A stretch of DNA of 64,000 nt from Endozoicomonas euniceicola (lineage in GTDB: Bacteria; Pseudomonadota; Gammaproteobacteria; Pseudomonadales; Endozoicomonadaceae), in the NCBI RefSeq assembly GCF_025562755.1, contig NZ_CP103300.1:3349001-3413000 (forward strand), read 5' to 3'. Position numbers and translations under genes: made by a program. Of the stretch, positions 1 through 8,152 are shown piece by piece. The notes below the pieces were generated by a model, which had not been told where the DNA came from, did not search any database, and saw only the letters and a program-made list of their open reading frames with translations. Position 1 is the stretch's first letter. The number at the start of each line of letters is the position of its first letter.

Positions 1-895
1 TGTTCTCGATCATGTCTTCGGGAATGCCGGGGCCATTGTCGATAATGCGGATATTGCACACCAGGCGGCAGCGTTCGTTGGCAATGGTAAACTGCCGGAT
101 AACCCGGGTCTGGATCGTGATCTGTCCATCGCTTAAGGGGCTGTGCTGTTCAATAGCCTGCATAGCGTTACGAACCAGATTGAGAATGGCCTGAATCAGT
201 CGCTCGCGGTCTGCCGGTATCTCCGGAATACTGGGGTCGTAGTCCCGGACGAATTGAATGGCACCACCCGTTTCCGCCTCTGTCAGTTGTATCACCCTTT
301 CAATCACTTCATGCACATTCAGTGCTTTCAGGTTGGGTGGTTTGACCGGCCCCAGCATCTGGTCCACTAGGTCACGAAGTCGATCGACTTCTTCGATAAT
401 GATGGTTGTAAACTCCTTTTGATCATTATCGTTTAACTGGCGCTCCAGCAGTTGTGCTGCACCCCGAATCCCTCCCAGAGGGTTTTTAACTTCGTGCGCC
501 ATGCCACGGGCAAGGCTTTTGGCGGTTTCCTGTTTGGCGATCAGAGAGGCTTCCCGGGTAATGCGTTGCAACCGATCCCTTGGGTGTATTTCCAGCAGAA
601 TACTGAAGTCTGAATAATCTACCGGGGTTACGGTGTAATCAACAGTGACCGGTTCGCTGTTGATACGGATGCAGGCTTTACGGCGGGTGAAGGGTTGTTG
701 CTGGGACTGTGCCCGCTTCAGGTCATCTTCCAGAGCGGGCTGGGTTAACAGTGTCTCCAAAGGCTGGCTATAGCTGCGCCGTTCACTGATATCCAGCAGG
801 TTTTCAGCAGCATGGTTGAGATAGCTGACTCTTAATTCCGGATCAAGGGCAATCACCGCAGTATTAAGATTGTCCAGTACAAATTGTTCGATCAT
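1..895 (-). CDS. glnL: Nitrogen regulation sensor histidine kinase NtrB (GlnL), partial
   Basis: The gene runs off the left edge of the window; about 298 codons are visible from an ATG at 895. The translation starts MIEQFVLDNLNTAVIALD, a small PAS sensor domain. It then has the H-box AHEVKNPLGGIRGAA with the phosphorylated His, an N-box near LNLVRNAMQAI, and a G-box start at DNGPGIPEDM. NtrB phosphorylates and dephosphorylates NtrC in response to PII; ntrC would be expected just beyond the edge. A purine-rich AGGGA lies about 10 nt before the start. It follows glnA and a DUF4124 gene in the same direction, a common gammaproteobacterial arrangement. Identification is secure from motifs and context. 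Confidence 0.93.
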   Translation of the reverse strand, partial: MIEQFVLDNLNTAVIALDPELRVSYLNHAAENLLDISERRSYSQPLETLLTQPALEDDLKRAQSQQQPFTRRKACIRINSEPVTVDYTVTPVDYSDFSILLEIHPRDRLQRITREASLIAKQETAKSLARGMAHEVKNPLGGIRGAAQLLERQLNDNDQKEFTTIIIEEVDRLRDLVDQMLGPVKPPNLKALNVHEVIERVIQLTEAETGGAIQFVRDYDPSIPEIPADRERLIQAILNLVRNAMQAIEQHSPLSDGQITIQTRVIRQFTIANERCRLVCNIRIIDNGPGIPEDMIEN

Positions 896-972
896 CTGAA
901 CATCCCTGATGTTGTTATTGTTCGACACATTGTGATGTATCCCCTGATAGCTGTTCAGTCATCATTGAACTC

Positions 973-988
973 AGCAATAATTGAACCA
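973..988 (-). promoter_or_regulatory. Candidate sigma-54 promoter of glnL
   Basis: The minus strand reads TGGTTCAATTATTGCT. The GG (-24) and GC (-12) elements have the exact sigma-54 spacing (TGG-N8-TTGC). The -24 box departs from the full TGGCACG consensus. It lies about 80 nt before the glnL start and about 85 nt from an NtrC-type palindrome. NtrC-activated autoregulation of ntrBC is known in related bacteria. Confidence 0.45.
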
Positions 989-1071
989 GTTTGCCCGGAG
1001 CGCACTATATAGCGGTACAAATGCAGGGTAACGCTTGCTGAACAGTAGATTATAAAGAGATATAAATTGAA

Positions 1072-1088
1072 TGCACTAATTTGGTGCA
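1072..1088. promoter_or_regulatory. NtrC-type binding site upstream of glnL
   Basis: TGCACTAATTTGGTGCA matches the dyad pattern GCAC-N7-GTGC of NtrC enhancer sites (TGCACYA-N3-TGGTGCA). It lies upstream of the candidate sigma-54 promoter of glnL, at a distance suited to an enhancer. Confidence 0.65.
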
Positions 1089-1109
1089 TTTAATGGTCAA
1101 AGCTCTGTG

Positions 1110-1640
1110 TCAGGGGGCAGGCGGTCTGTAGATAGTGCGCTGCACGTGTACCGTGCTTTCAGTTGTCTGAATCACTTTTCCTGAATGATTAAGAACCTCC
1201 GCCCTGATCAGGTGTGTTCCCCGGTTCATATTTTCGACCTTATGGCTAAGCGCTCTTTGTGGGCCAGCAACAGCCTGACCATCAATAAAAAAGCGTACTC
1301 TGTGTCCTCTGTTCAGATTGGGCTGAGCACTGACTTTTATCGTGAAGTTGCCATTGTTCCGAACGGTTGAATTATTAGCCGGAGTGCTGATTGAAAAAAC
1401 GTTGTAACCTGGTTTGCCATGCTTTGTTGGCTCGGGAGCGGAGTGGCTGTAGGGTATGTTGGGTGGGGAAGGCAGGCTGGTGGTGGGTTTTAGCGTAACG
1501 GGTTCGCTGGGTTGGTTAGTGGAAGGCTTGTCGGTGAAGGCAGCGTTGCCATGTTTATCGACAGTTTTGTAAATCCCGGCACTCAGGAGAGTGGGAAGAA
1601 AGGTTAGAACCAGAAACAGCGGCAAGGGCTTTATTTTCAT
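1110..1640 (-). CDS. DUF4124 domain-containing exported protein
   Basis: This is a 176-residue protein with a signal peptide (MKIKPLPLFLVLTFLPTLLSAG). The DUF4124 signature follows directly (IYKTVDKHGNAAFTDKPS). The middle is Pro/Ser/Thr-rich, and the C-terminal half resembles an Ig-like extracellular fold. DUF4124 proteins are commonly encoded between glnA and ntrB in gammaproteobacteria, and that is the position here. They are periplasmic and of unknown function. The link to nitrogen metabolism rests on gene order only. Confidence 0.85.
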   Translation of the reverse strand: MKIKPLPLFLVLTFLPTLLSAGIYKTVDKHGNAAFTDKPSTNQPSEPVTLKPTTSLPSPPNIPYSHSAPEPTKHGKPGYNVFSISTPANNSTVRNNGNFTIKVSAQPNLNRGHRVRFFIDGQAVAGPQRALSHKVENMNRGTHLIRAEVLNHSGKVIQTTESTVHVQRTIYRPPAP

Positions 1641-1716
1641 TGAAATGTATCCGCAAATAATCTATTGAGAGATTCTCCTTCCATGTTTCTCAGCATACCA
1701 TCAAAAGTGTTGAATA

Positions 1717-2091
1717 CTACTCAACCGCCGATGACCCTGCTTCACAATTCTGTGATTCTGGAAAATCAGGCAGAGGAAGGGAGGTTGCAGGAGGTGGTGC
1801 AACTCTGAAAACATGCATTGGCAGAAGGGACGCATCAGGTTGGTCGAACCACAGCCTATAGCCAATATTGTTAAAATCGCAGTAGCGTGAAACGATTCGT
1901 TCTTCTCTTGTATGATCCTTGAAAAAACGAACTTTATTGGGTGTTACCCAATAGAGTTTGCCGTAGACATATCCCAAAGTGTCCGTATCAAAGTACACTA
2001 CTATTTCAACTTCATCTGCTTGTAAGTTTGTCACAACGACTAAAAATAACAGACATATAAAGGCAGAACAGGTTTTCAGATTCGCAAGCAT
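1717..2091 (-). CDS. Hypothetical exported protein
   Basis: This 124-residue protein has a hydrophobic N-terminal signal (about residues 9-25, ending near LQADE). The rest is a mixed region with several aromatic and charged residues and two Cys (about 69 and 117) that could form a disulfide. I recognise no family. It lies between glnA and the DUF4124 gene on the same strand, so it may be read through from glnA. The start codon is the first ATG of the frame and puts the signal peptide at the N-terminus. Confidence 0.6.
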   Translation of the reverse strand: MLANLKTCSAFICLLFLVVVTNLQADEVEIVVYFDTDTLGYVYGKLYWVTPNKVRFFKDHTREERIVSRYCDFNNIGYRLWFDQPDASLLPMHVFRVAPPPATSLPLPDFPESQNCEAGSSAVE

Positions 2092-2186
2092 TATCTTGGT
2101 TGAAACGTCATGATGATATCAGTATGGCAGGTTATTATCCCGCAGCATTGTAAAGAGAATGCTTATCCTGATGCGGATATTTAATT

Positions 2187-2210
2187 AAGAGGCAGATGAC
2201 TCTGCCTCTT
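2187..2210 (-). terminator. Hairpin terminator after glnA
   Basis: AAGAGGCAGA and TCTGCCTCTT form a perfect 10-bp stem with a TGAC loop, 11 nt after the glnA stop. The downstream side is A/T-rich but has no long T run, so termination may be partial. That would let the two small exported-protein genes and glnL be read from glnA. Confidence 0.6.
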
Positions 2211-2220
2211 ATGTCGGTAT

Positions 2221-3624
2221 TCAGACGGAGTAATACAGGTCAAACTCTGCCGGATGAGTGGTCTGGCTGACGGCCAGGCACTCTTCCTTTTTCAGCTCGA
2301 TATAAGCGTCGATCATGTCGTCGGTGAATACACCGCCAGCGGTGAGGAATTCACGGTCAGTGTCCAGGGCGGCCAGGGCTTCCTCAAAGCTTTCAGCAAC
2401 GACTGGAATTTCTTTGGCTTCTTCCGCTGGCAGGTCGTACAGGTCTTTATCCGCTGCGTCGCCAGGGTGGATCTTATTCTTGATACCGTCCAGACCAGCC
2501 ATCAGCAGCGCCGCGAAGCACAGGTATGGGTTCGCAGTTGGGTCAGGGAAGCGGACTTCTACACGACGGGCTTTCGGGCTGTTCACGTAAGGGATACGGA
2601 TGGAAGCCGAACGGTTGCGGGCAGAGTATGCCAGCATGACGGGTGCTTCGAAGCCGGGAATCAGACGCTTGTAGGAGTTGGTGGAAGCGTTGGCAAAAGC
2701 GTTGATCGCTTTAGCGTGCTTGATGACACCACCAATGTAGTACAGAGCGGTTTCGCTCAGACCTGCATAGCCGTCGCCGGCAAACTGGTTGTCGCCGTCC
2801 TTGCTCAGAGACATGTGAACGTGCATGCCGCTACCGTTGTCACCGACCAGAGGCTTAGGCATAAAGGTGGCGGTTTTGCCGTAGGCGTGGGCAACGTTGT
2901 GTACGGCGTATTTCAGAATTTGAACTTCGTCAGCCTTTTTCACCAGTGTGTTGAACTTAACGCCGATTTCACACTGACCGGCAGTACCCACTTCGTGGTG
3001 ATGTACTTCAACTTCCAGGCCCTGGTCTTCCATGGCCTGGCACATCTTGGCACGCAGGTCGTGCAGAGAATCTACCGGAGGCACCGGGAAGTAACCGCCT
3101 TTCACCTTTGGACGATGACCCGTGTTACCGTCAGCAAAGGTGGCGTTGCTGGACCAGTGAGCTTCTTCAGAGTTGATTTCGTAAGAGGCACCGGAAATAT
3201 CGACTTTCCACTTAACATCATCAAATACAAAGAACTCAGGCTCTGGTCCGAAGAATGCCGTGTCAGCGATGCCGGTGGACTTAAGATACTCTTCAGCACG
3301 CTTGGCAACAGAGCGAGGGTCACGCTCGTAGCCCTGCATGGTAGCCGGTTCAACGATATCGCAACGAATGTTCAGGGTGGTTTCGTCGGTGAACGGATCG
3401 ATAACAGAGCTGTTGTCGTCTGGCATCAGAATCATGTCGGATTCGTTGATGCCTTTCCAGCCTGCAATAGAGGAGCCATCGAACATTTTACCCAGTTCGA
3501 AGAAGTCACCGTCTACTTCACTGATGGGCATGGAAACATGCTGTTCCTTACCTTTGGTGTCGGTAAAACGCAGGTCAACCCACTTAACGTCGTGATCCTT
3601 GATCAGGTTCAGGGTCTTGGACAT
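2221..3624 (-). CDS. glnA: Glutamine synthetase type I
   Basis: The product joins ammonia to glutamate with ATP; it is a cytoplasmic dodecamer. It has 467 residues, the normal length for the beta subtype. Visible signatures are the beta-grasp N-terminus (FTDTKGKEQHVSMP), MFDGSSIAGW, the catalytic-domain stretch NGSGMHVHMSL, and the adenylylation motif KDLYDLPAEE with Tyr near residue 396. That motif implies control by GlnE and PII. The start has a strong GGAGG Shine-Dalgarno. Upstream lie a consensus sigma-54 promoter and an NtrC-type dyad, so expression should rise under nitrogen limitation. Confidence 0.98.
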   Translation of the reverse strand: MSKTLNLIKDHDVKWVDLRFTDTKGKEQHVSMPISEVDGDFFELGKMFDGSSIAGWKGINESDMILMPDDNSSVIDPFTDETTLNIRCDIVEPATMQGYERDPRSVAKRAEEYLKSTGIADTAFFGPEPEFFVFDDVKWKVDISGASYEINSEEAHWSSNATFADGNTGHRPKVKGGYFPVPPVDSLHDLRAKMCQAMEDQGLEVEVHHHEVGTAGQCEIGVKFNTLVKKADEVQILKYAVHNVAHAYGKTATFMPKPLVGDNGSGMHVHMSLSKDGDNQFAGDGYAGLSETALYYIGGVIKHAKAINAFANASTNSYKRLIPGFEAPVMLAYSARNRSASIRIPYVNSPKARRVEVRFPDPTANPYLCFAALLMAGLDGIKNKIHPGDAADKDLYDLPAEEAKEIPVVAESFEEALAALDTDREFLTAGGVFTDDMIDAYIELKKEECLAVSQTTHPAEFDLYYSV

Positions 3625-3797
3625 TTATTATTTCCTCCAGAGGACTTAGCTCAAAACTGAGAGCATCGCTTTTGGCTCTGATCTTCAACGTCAATCTTCA
3701 GCGTTAACCTTCATCGTTAAGATGGCTGAATTGATTGAGTGATCTTCCGCCGGGCTCAATGGTTGGCCACAGGTGTGACTGATCTGCATCTGGAAAA

Positions 3798-3812
3798 GCA
3801 AACGACGTGCCA
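3798..3812 (-). promoter_or_regulatory. Sigma-54 promoter of glnA
   Basis: The minus strand reads TGGCACGTCGTTTGC, a full match to the consensus TGGCACG-N4-TTGC. It lies about 175 nt upstream of the glnA start codon and downstream of an NtrC-type site. It is the strongest promoter match seen in the window. Confidence 0.88.
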
Positions 3813-3916
3813 GCTTTTCAAAATGCGGTTTCATGCCCTCTTGTGCAGCTGTTTGAAGGATTTTCATTTAAATCCTGAAACATTGCACTAAAAGTAAACA
3901 TGCCAGACCATTTCCA

Positions 3917-3933
3917 TGCACTAAATTGATGCA
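3917..3933. promoter_or_regulatory. NtrC-type binding site upstream of glnA
   Basis: TGCACTAAATTGATGCA is a near-palindrome of the NtrC type, about 105 nt upstream of the sigma-54 -24 element. A second half-site, TGCACTA, lies at 3884-3890. GCGCAT and GTGCAT half-sites near 3958-3976 could add further binding. The arrangement resembles a tandem NtrC enhancer. Confidence 0.65.
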
Positions 3934-4114
3934 AAACAGGTTTGCTGAATCTTCTTAGCGCATAACTCTTAGTGCATAAATAGCAGCATAAAAAGCCTGT
4001 ACTGCCTGATTTTGCTGCTCCCAAAAACAGGCGGCATTTAGTGTATCGTGAAATTGCGTGGACTACTAACGGCCATCGGTGTTTGTATGCTCTGGTGCTG
4101 GTGGCAGGGGCGGT

Positions 4115-4136
4115 TATCCCTCAGGTTTGAGGGATA
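4115..4136. repeat. Inverted repeat upstream of thiI
   Basis: TATCCCTCA and TGAGGGATA form a perfect 9-bp stem with a GGTT loop, about 125 nt before the thiI start. No T run follows. It could be an operator or a leader hairpin. The rest of the glnA-thiI divergent region (3625-4262) holds the glnA control sites and no convincing gene. Confidence 0.4.
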
Positions 4137-4262
4137 TGTCACAACCGTGTGTTTCGGTATAATTCCGCCACTTTTCTCTCAATATTTTGCTGTCAGGCTG
4201 CAGTAAGCTTTAATACTCATCGTTTTCAGTGTGCCTGCGGCATGATCACGGTAGCCCGAACC

Positions 4263-5723
4263 ATGAAGTTCATCATTAAGCTGTTTCCGGAAATTACGAT
4301 TAAGAGTACGCCGGTTCGAAAGCGCTTTATTAAAGTGCTGCGGAAGAATATTCGTACCATCCTCAAACGTTCCGATGAGGGCGTAGATGTTCGTGGTACC
4401 TGGGATTTTATCGAAGTCACGACCTCTTCTGATGATCCTGTTTTACAGGCGGAAGTCGGGGATCATCTGAGTCATATCCCGGGTATTGCCTACTGGATGC
4501 AGGTCACCGAATACCCCCTGACCACCATTGATGACATTCTTGAAAAAGCCCTGCCTGCTTTTCGTGAGCGCCTGGCGGGCAAAACCTTCCGTGTCACCTG
4601 TGCCCGACAGGGCAGCCATGATTTTCAGTCTATTGACGTGGAAAAGCAGGTGGGCGGTGGCCTGAATGTCCAGACTGAGGCAACCGGCGTTAAGCTCAAG
4701 AACCCTGATGTTACGGTAAAAATTGAAATTAAACGCAACCGTTATTTTCTGGAGACAGCCCGTGGTGAAGGCCTTGGCGGCTACCCGCTGGGTTCTATGG
4801 AACCTGTTTTATCCCTGATTTCCGGCGGTTTTGACTCAACGGTTTCCAGCTTCCTGACCATGAAGCGGGGCATTCGGACACACTTCTGTTTCTTTAACCT
4901 GGGTGGTCATGCCCATGAACTGGCGGTTAAAGAAGTGGCTTATTACCTGTGGAGCCGTTTTGGTTCATCCCATAACGTTCGGTTTGTCACCATACCGTTT
5001 GAAGGAGTCGTTGAGGAAATTCTGAAGAATGTGGATAACTCCCAGATGGGGGTAATCCTCAAGCGTATGATGTTGAGAGCCGCAACATCCGTCGCCAGAG
5101 AAATGCACGTAGAAGCTCTGGTGACGGGTGAGGCAGTAGCCCAGGTATCCAGCCAGACTCTGACCAACCTGTCGGTGATTGATGCAGCGACAGACCATCT
5201 GGTGTTGCGTCCGCTGGTGGCGATGGACAAACAGGATATTATTGATATCTCTGCCCGTATTGGCACTGAAGAGTTTGTTAAAAACATTCCTGAGTACTGC
5301 GCGGTTATCTCCAAAAATCCAACGACAAAAGCCAGACCTGAAAAAATTGCAGCGGAAGAAGAACGCTTTGATTTCGCTCAGCTGGATAAAGCGGTTGCCG
5401 AGCGTCGTATTGTGTCCGTCAGCGACATTATTGCTGATGACCTGACCCGTGAAGAAGTAGAAGTTGTCGATCATGTGGATCAGGGCGAAATCATTATTGA
5501 TATTCGCCACCCGGATGAAGAAGAGATTAAACCATTCTCCATGTCCGATCGTGAAGTGATTTACGTACCTTTCTACCGGCTGCGAACAAAATTTGCTGAA
5601 CTGGATCGAAAAAAACACTACCTGCTGTACTGTGAAAAAGGCGTGATGAGCCAGCTGCACGCTATGCACCTTCGTGAAGAAGGCCATGATAATGTGGGTG
5701 TGTTTAATCCGGAGAAAAAATAA
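4263..5723 (+). CDS. thiI: tRNA 4-thiouridine sulfurtransferase ThiI
   Basis: ThiI adenylates U8 of tRNA and transfers persulfide sulfur to make s4U; it also donates sulfur for the thiazole of thiamine. The ATG at 4263 gives 486 residues, starting MKFIIKLFPEITIKS, close to the E. coli length. The open frame extends 38 codons further upstream, but that extension is not expected in ThiI. A THUMP domain is followed by the PP-loop SGGFDSTVSS. The C-terminal rhodanese domain keeps the active Cys in LLYCEKGVMS (about residue 457). It is transcribed away from glnA. Confidence 0.95.
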   Translation: MKFIIKLFPEITIKSTPVRKRFIKVLRKNIRTILKRSDEGVDVRGTWDFIEVTTSSDDPVLQAEVGDHLSHIPGIAYWMQVTEYPLTTIDDILEKALPAFRERLAGKTFRVTCARQGSHDFQSIDVEKQVGGGLNVQTEATGVKLKNPDVTVKIEIKRNRYFLETARGEGLGGYPLGSMEPVLSLISGGFDSTVSSFLTMKRGIRTHFCFFNLGGHAHELAVKEVAYYLWSRFGSSHNVRFVTIPFEGVVEEILKNVDNSQMGVILKRMMLRAATSVAREMHVEALVTGEAVAQVSSQTLTNLSVIDAATDHLVLRPLVAMDKQDIIDISARIGTEEFVKNIPEYCAVISKNPTTKARPEKIAAEEERFDFAQLDKAVAERRIVSVSDIIADDLTREEVEVVDHVDQGEIIIDIRHPDEEEIKPFSMSDREVIYVPFYRLRTKFAELDRKKHYLLYCEKGVMSQLHAMHLREEGHDNVGVFNPEKK

Positions 5724-5725
5724 CC

Positions 5726-5962
5726 TTAAAGTACCCTTCTGCTTTCTGGGTGTTGATGAATTCCCCCCTTGTCCTGCTGACCGGGTTCGCAGGCACAGTG
5801 GGGGCCGATCTCCACCATTTGCGATCCACCCTTGTACTTTGCCTGCAAAATGCCCGTACAGTAATGTAATGCTTTTTCATGGACCTCCTGAGCAAAGTCC
5901 ACACAATTAAATCCGGGAAGCGTAAAAGTACAGTCACCCATATTATGGTGACAAGCTTTCAT
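5726..5962 (-). CDS. Possible small Cys/His-rich protein
   Basis: A 78-codon frame ends 2 nt after the thiI stop on the opposite strand. The product has 6 Cys and 7 His (MKACHHNMGDCTF, FNCVDF, HYCTG, PHCACEP), which would suit metal binding. There is no clear Shine-Dalgarno and I know no family, so this may be a chance frame. It is the only candidate gene in the 290-bp thiI to 6017 gap. Confidence 0.3.
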   Translation of the reverse strand: MKACHHNMGDCTFTLPGFNCVDFAQEVHEKALHYCTGILQAKYKGGSQMVEIGPHCACEPGQQDKGGIHQHPESRRVL

Positions 5963-6016
5963 GATTTTATTCAGGAATATTTTTAGCGACGCGAACCGAG
6001 TGAAGTCCGGTGTTAT

Positions 6017-6745
6017 TCAAAGGGATCGATAACTTCCAGCGGTTCCGGAACCCCCTGCCACCTCACCTTTAATTTGTTTTGATGATATAGGTACCAGCGG
6101 CTCAGCTTTAAATAGGCATGCGCTCGTAAACCCTCCTATGGGTGAGAGAGAGCTTAAAAACGTATAATTAATAAAAGGCATCAACAAATCGTTGGAGACA
6201 GTATATTCTCCAGTGGAGTGGACGAAAACCCTGGTATCTTGCTTGGTTTTCCAAATACCTATTGTACCTGATGTTGCCGACAAAGAGCTCAACCTTAGAA
6301 CAATCCCCATGAAGTTAGAGCGCCTTACCATAAGACGATGAAGGTCACTTATTGGCCCCACCTGATTGAATTTTGGCAACCTTATTGTAAAGCCAAGGAC
6401 ATACCTGGGGTTTTGACATACACGACGGACGATATCAAATAATACATGGACATCATAACGTGGAATAGAAGCTCTAAAATCATCCAGCCTGTAGACTGCG
6501 TTTAAATCACCAGTAATCTCTGCGTCGATCATGGCGGCCTTTTGAAGAGATTCGTCTGAGCACGTCGCTGACCACACCACTCTGTCATTCTGATAGAACA
6601 GATTATAATTCAACCACGCAAGCGTTATTCCCAGTCCACTGTGCTTAGGGCTTCTGGGAAGAGTGCCATGTTGCCTGAGAGAGTCAGGCTGTCGGATTAC
6701 TCTTTTGACTGTGTAGTAAGGTGCTCTTCTGGTTAGATTTGGCAT
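6017..6745 (-). CDS. Hypothetical protein, 242 residues
   Basis: I recognise no family. The product is soluble-looking, has no signal peptide, and is basic at its N-terminus (MPNLTRRAPYYTVKRVIRQ). It is rich in beta-type hydrophobic alternation and ends in a Gly/Ser-rich tail (GEVAGGSGTAGSYRSL). The frame is long and has no strong competitor, which favours a real gene. The Shine-Dalgarno is weak. It sits alone between thiI and folA, on the strand opposite both, as an accessory insertion would. The 6746-7058 gap after it is A/T-rich and holds only the folA upstream region. Confidence 0.5.
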   Translation of the reverse strand: MPNLTRRAPYYTVKRVIRQPDSLRQHGTLPRSPKHSGLGITLAWLNYNLFYQNDRVVWSATCSDESLQKAAMIDAEITGDLNAVYRLDDFRASIPRYDVHVLFDIVRRVCQNPRYVLGFTIRLPKFNQVGPISDLHRLMVRRSNFMGIVLRLSSLSATSGTIGIWKTKQDTRVFVHSTGEYTVSNDLLMPFINYTFLSSLSPIGGFTSACLFKAEPLVPISSKQIKGEVAGGSGTAGSYRSL

Positions 6746-7058
6746 AGGAAACGCCTAAATTGACTATACATTTGATAAATGCTCAACCACGAAGATAGAA
6801 CTGGTTACTTGTAGAATATATATAGAAAAAACATATAATTAGGATAGATGATAAACTGAAAAAAGCTCCTTTATCGTATGCTCGCCTTTGCCCTCTGGAT
6901 AGTGCATCCACTCATTCAAAGGAGATGCCGTGCCTGATACCCCACCTCAGCTGAACCTTCAGGGGGGACTAATGGCAACGTTCATTACCTCCTTGAATTT
7001 GAGCAGCTTCATCAACACAATAGTGTTCAATAAAACTCAATTATCTGTTGCTAAATAA

Positions 7059-7568
7059 ATGAAAATAGCCATGATTGCTGCCGTTGCGGAAAACAACGCA
7101 ATTGGCATTAACAACAAAATGCCCTGGTATCTGCCTGGTGACCTGCGTTATTTCAAAGCAGTGACCATGGGTAAGCCGATTATCATGGGGCGTAAGACCT
7201 TTGACTCCCTGCGCAAGCCGTTGCCCGGACGCACCAATATCGTCATCACCCGGGATGCAGACTGGTACCATGAGGGTGTAAAAGTGGTTCACAGTCTCGG
7301 CGATGCGCTGACGCTGGCAGAAGATATTGCCCTGATCAATGGCAATGACGAGGTGATGATCATTGGTGGTGCGCAAATCTATAAGCAGGCTCTGGATAAG
7401 GCGGACCGGCTTTATCTGACAAGGGTTTATCAGAGCTTTGAAGGCGATGCTTTCTTTCCGGAGATTAACGACAGTGACTGGATAGAAACCGCCCGGCAGG
7501 ATATGCAGTCTGAAGACGAAGAACCTTTGACGTTCAGTTATCTGGTGTTGGATCGTAAGGCTTCTTGA
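7059..7568 (+). CDS. folA: Dihydrofolate reductase
   Basis: FolA reduces dihydrofolate to tetrahydrofolate with NADPH. The 169-residue product has the family pattern: MKIAMIAAVAENNAIGINNKMPWYLPGDL (given here only as a region, residues 1-29) with the PW substrate-loop motif and the acidic active-site Asp, then IIMGRKTFDS and LPGRTNIVITR for NADPH binding, and VMIIGGAQIY near residue 100. The length is normal. No strong Shine-Dalgarno is visible before the ATG. It is a single gene, and the downstream DNA becomes IS remnant within about 100 bp. Confidence 0.96.
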   Translation: MKIAMIAAVAENNAIGINNKMPWYLPGDLRYFKAVTMGKPIIMGRKTFDSLRKPLPGRTNIVITRDADWYHEGVKVVHSLGDALTLAEDIALINGNDEVMIIGGAQIYKQALDKADRLYLTRVYQSFEGDAFFPEINDSDWIETARQDMQSEDEEPLTFSYLVLDRKAS

Positions 7569-7676
7569 CACTCTAATCCACAGACTGACCTATTATTCGG
7601 CAGTTATGATATTAATGGCTGCCTCTACTTTTTGGTACTGGAGAAGGTTCTTATTTGACCAGACGATAAAAACAAC

Positions 7677-7725
7677 TTTGACATCCTCCTCGCCGTAAAC
7701 GACGAGGATTCCTACAGCTAGACGG
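7677..7725 (-). mobile_element. Remnant of an IS200/IS605-family element end
   Basis: On the minus strand the sequence reads through CTCGTCGTTTACGGCGAGG to GAGGATGTCAA. This is a terminal hairpin of the kind found at the tnpB-side end of many IS200/IS605 elements. The bases just before it could encode the last residues of a TnpB (ALRQGIAV then stop). No transposase body remains between here and 7950. The end differs from that of the four intact or interrupted copies in this window, so it comes from another family member. The 7730-7950 stretch holds nothing I can identify. Confidence 0.45.
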
Positions 7726-7952
7726 CAATGCCCTGCCGCAGTGCATCCCTTACCAGTAGCGGGACACACCTTATTCGCTTTCTTGCCCTACGGTTAAGAT
7801 TGTCGAGTAAACGACACGGGCAAACAACGGAGGTAATTTAGTTTTTTACTTTCCTGTCTTGGCAGCGTAATCGCTAAAACATCCAAGACAAAAAAAGATA
7901 GTACAGAGAGCTTGCTTTGCAAGCTGAACTTACATCCCCTCACTCAAAGTAA

Positions 7953-8067
7953 GGGGAACGGAAGGTTAGAATATACCGCTGTTGGCTATTAGCTTTTGGT
8001 GGTTGGCTGTCTGAGCAGCTAATAGCCAACCGCCAAAAGCCCGGTAAGACATTGAATGCTGCGCCCC
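7953..8067 (-). mobile_element. Small non-autonomous element (MITE-like), copy 1
   Basis: A 115-bp element is flanked on both sides by TAA (7950-7952 and 8068-8070). Read on the minus strand it starts GGGGCGCAGCATTCAATG, continues CTTACCGGGC, and ends near GCGGTATATTC...TTCCCC. The interior is a set of inverted and direct copies of GCCAA-type words (TTGGCTATTAGC and AGCCAACCGCC). The same ends and interior occur at 57538-57680, where the element demonstrably interrupts a transposase gene. There is no coding capacity. The ends resemble those of the ISAzo13-type element at 52582, a likely source of transposase. Confidence 0.75.
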
Positions 8068-8152
8068 TAAGGGGTTTTACGTTTGAAGTGATAAACAATC
8101 GGCAAGCGGAAGCGTGAGTCTCACTAACTAATAACAGAGAATAAAAAGCGTT

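Noticed and set aside
2254..3660. 468-codon open frame antisense to glnA
   Set aside because: It is a shadow of the glnA frame; the opposite frame is a complete glutamine synthetase with motifs and a Shine-Dalgarno.
4965..5687. 240-codon frame antisense to thiI
   Set aside because: Entirely within thiI, with no independent support.
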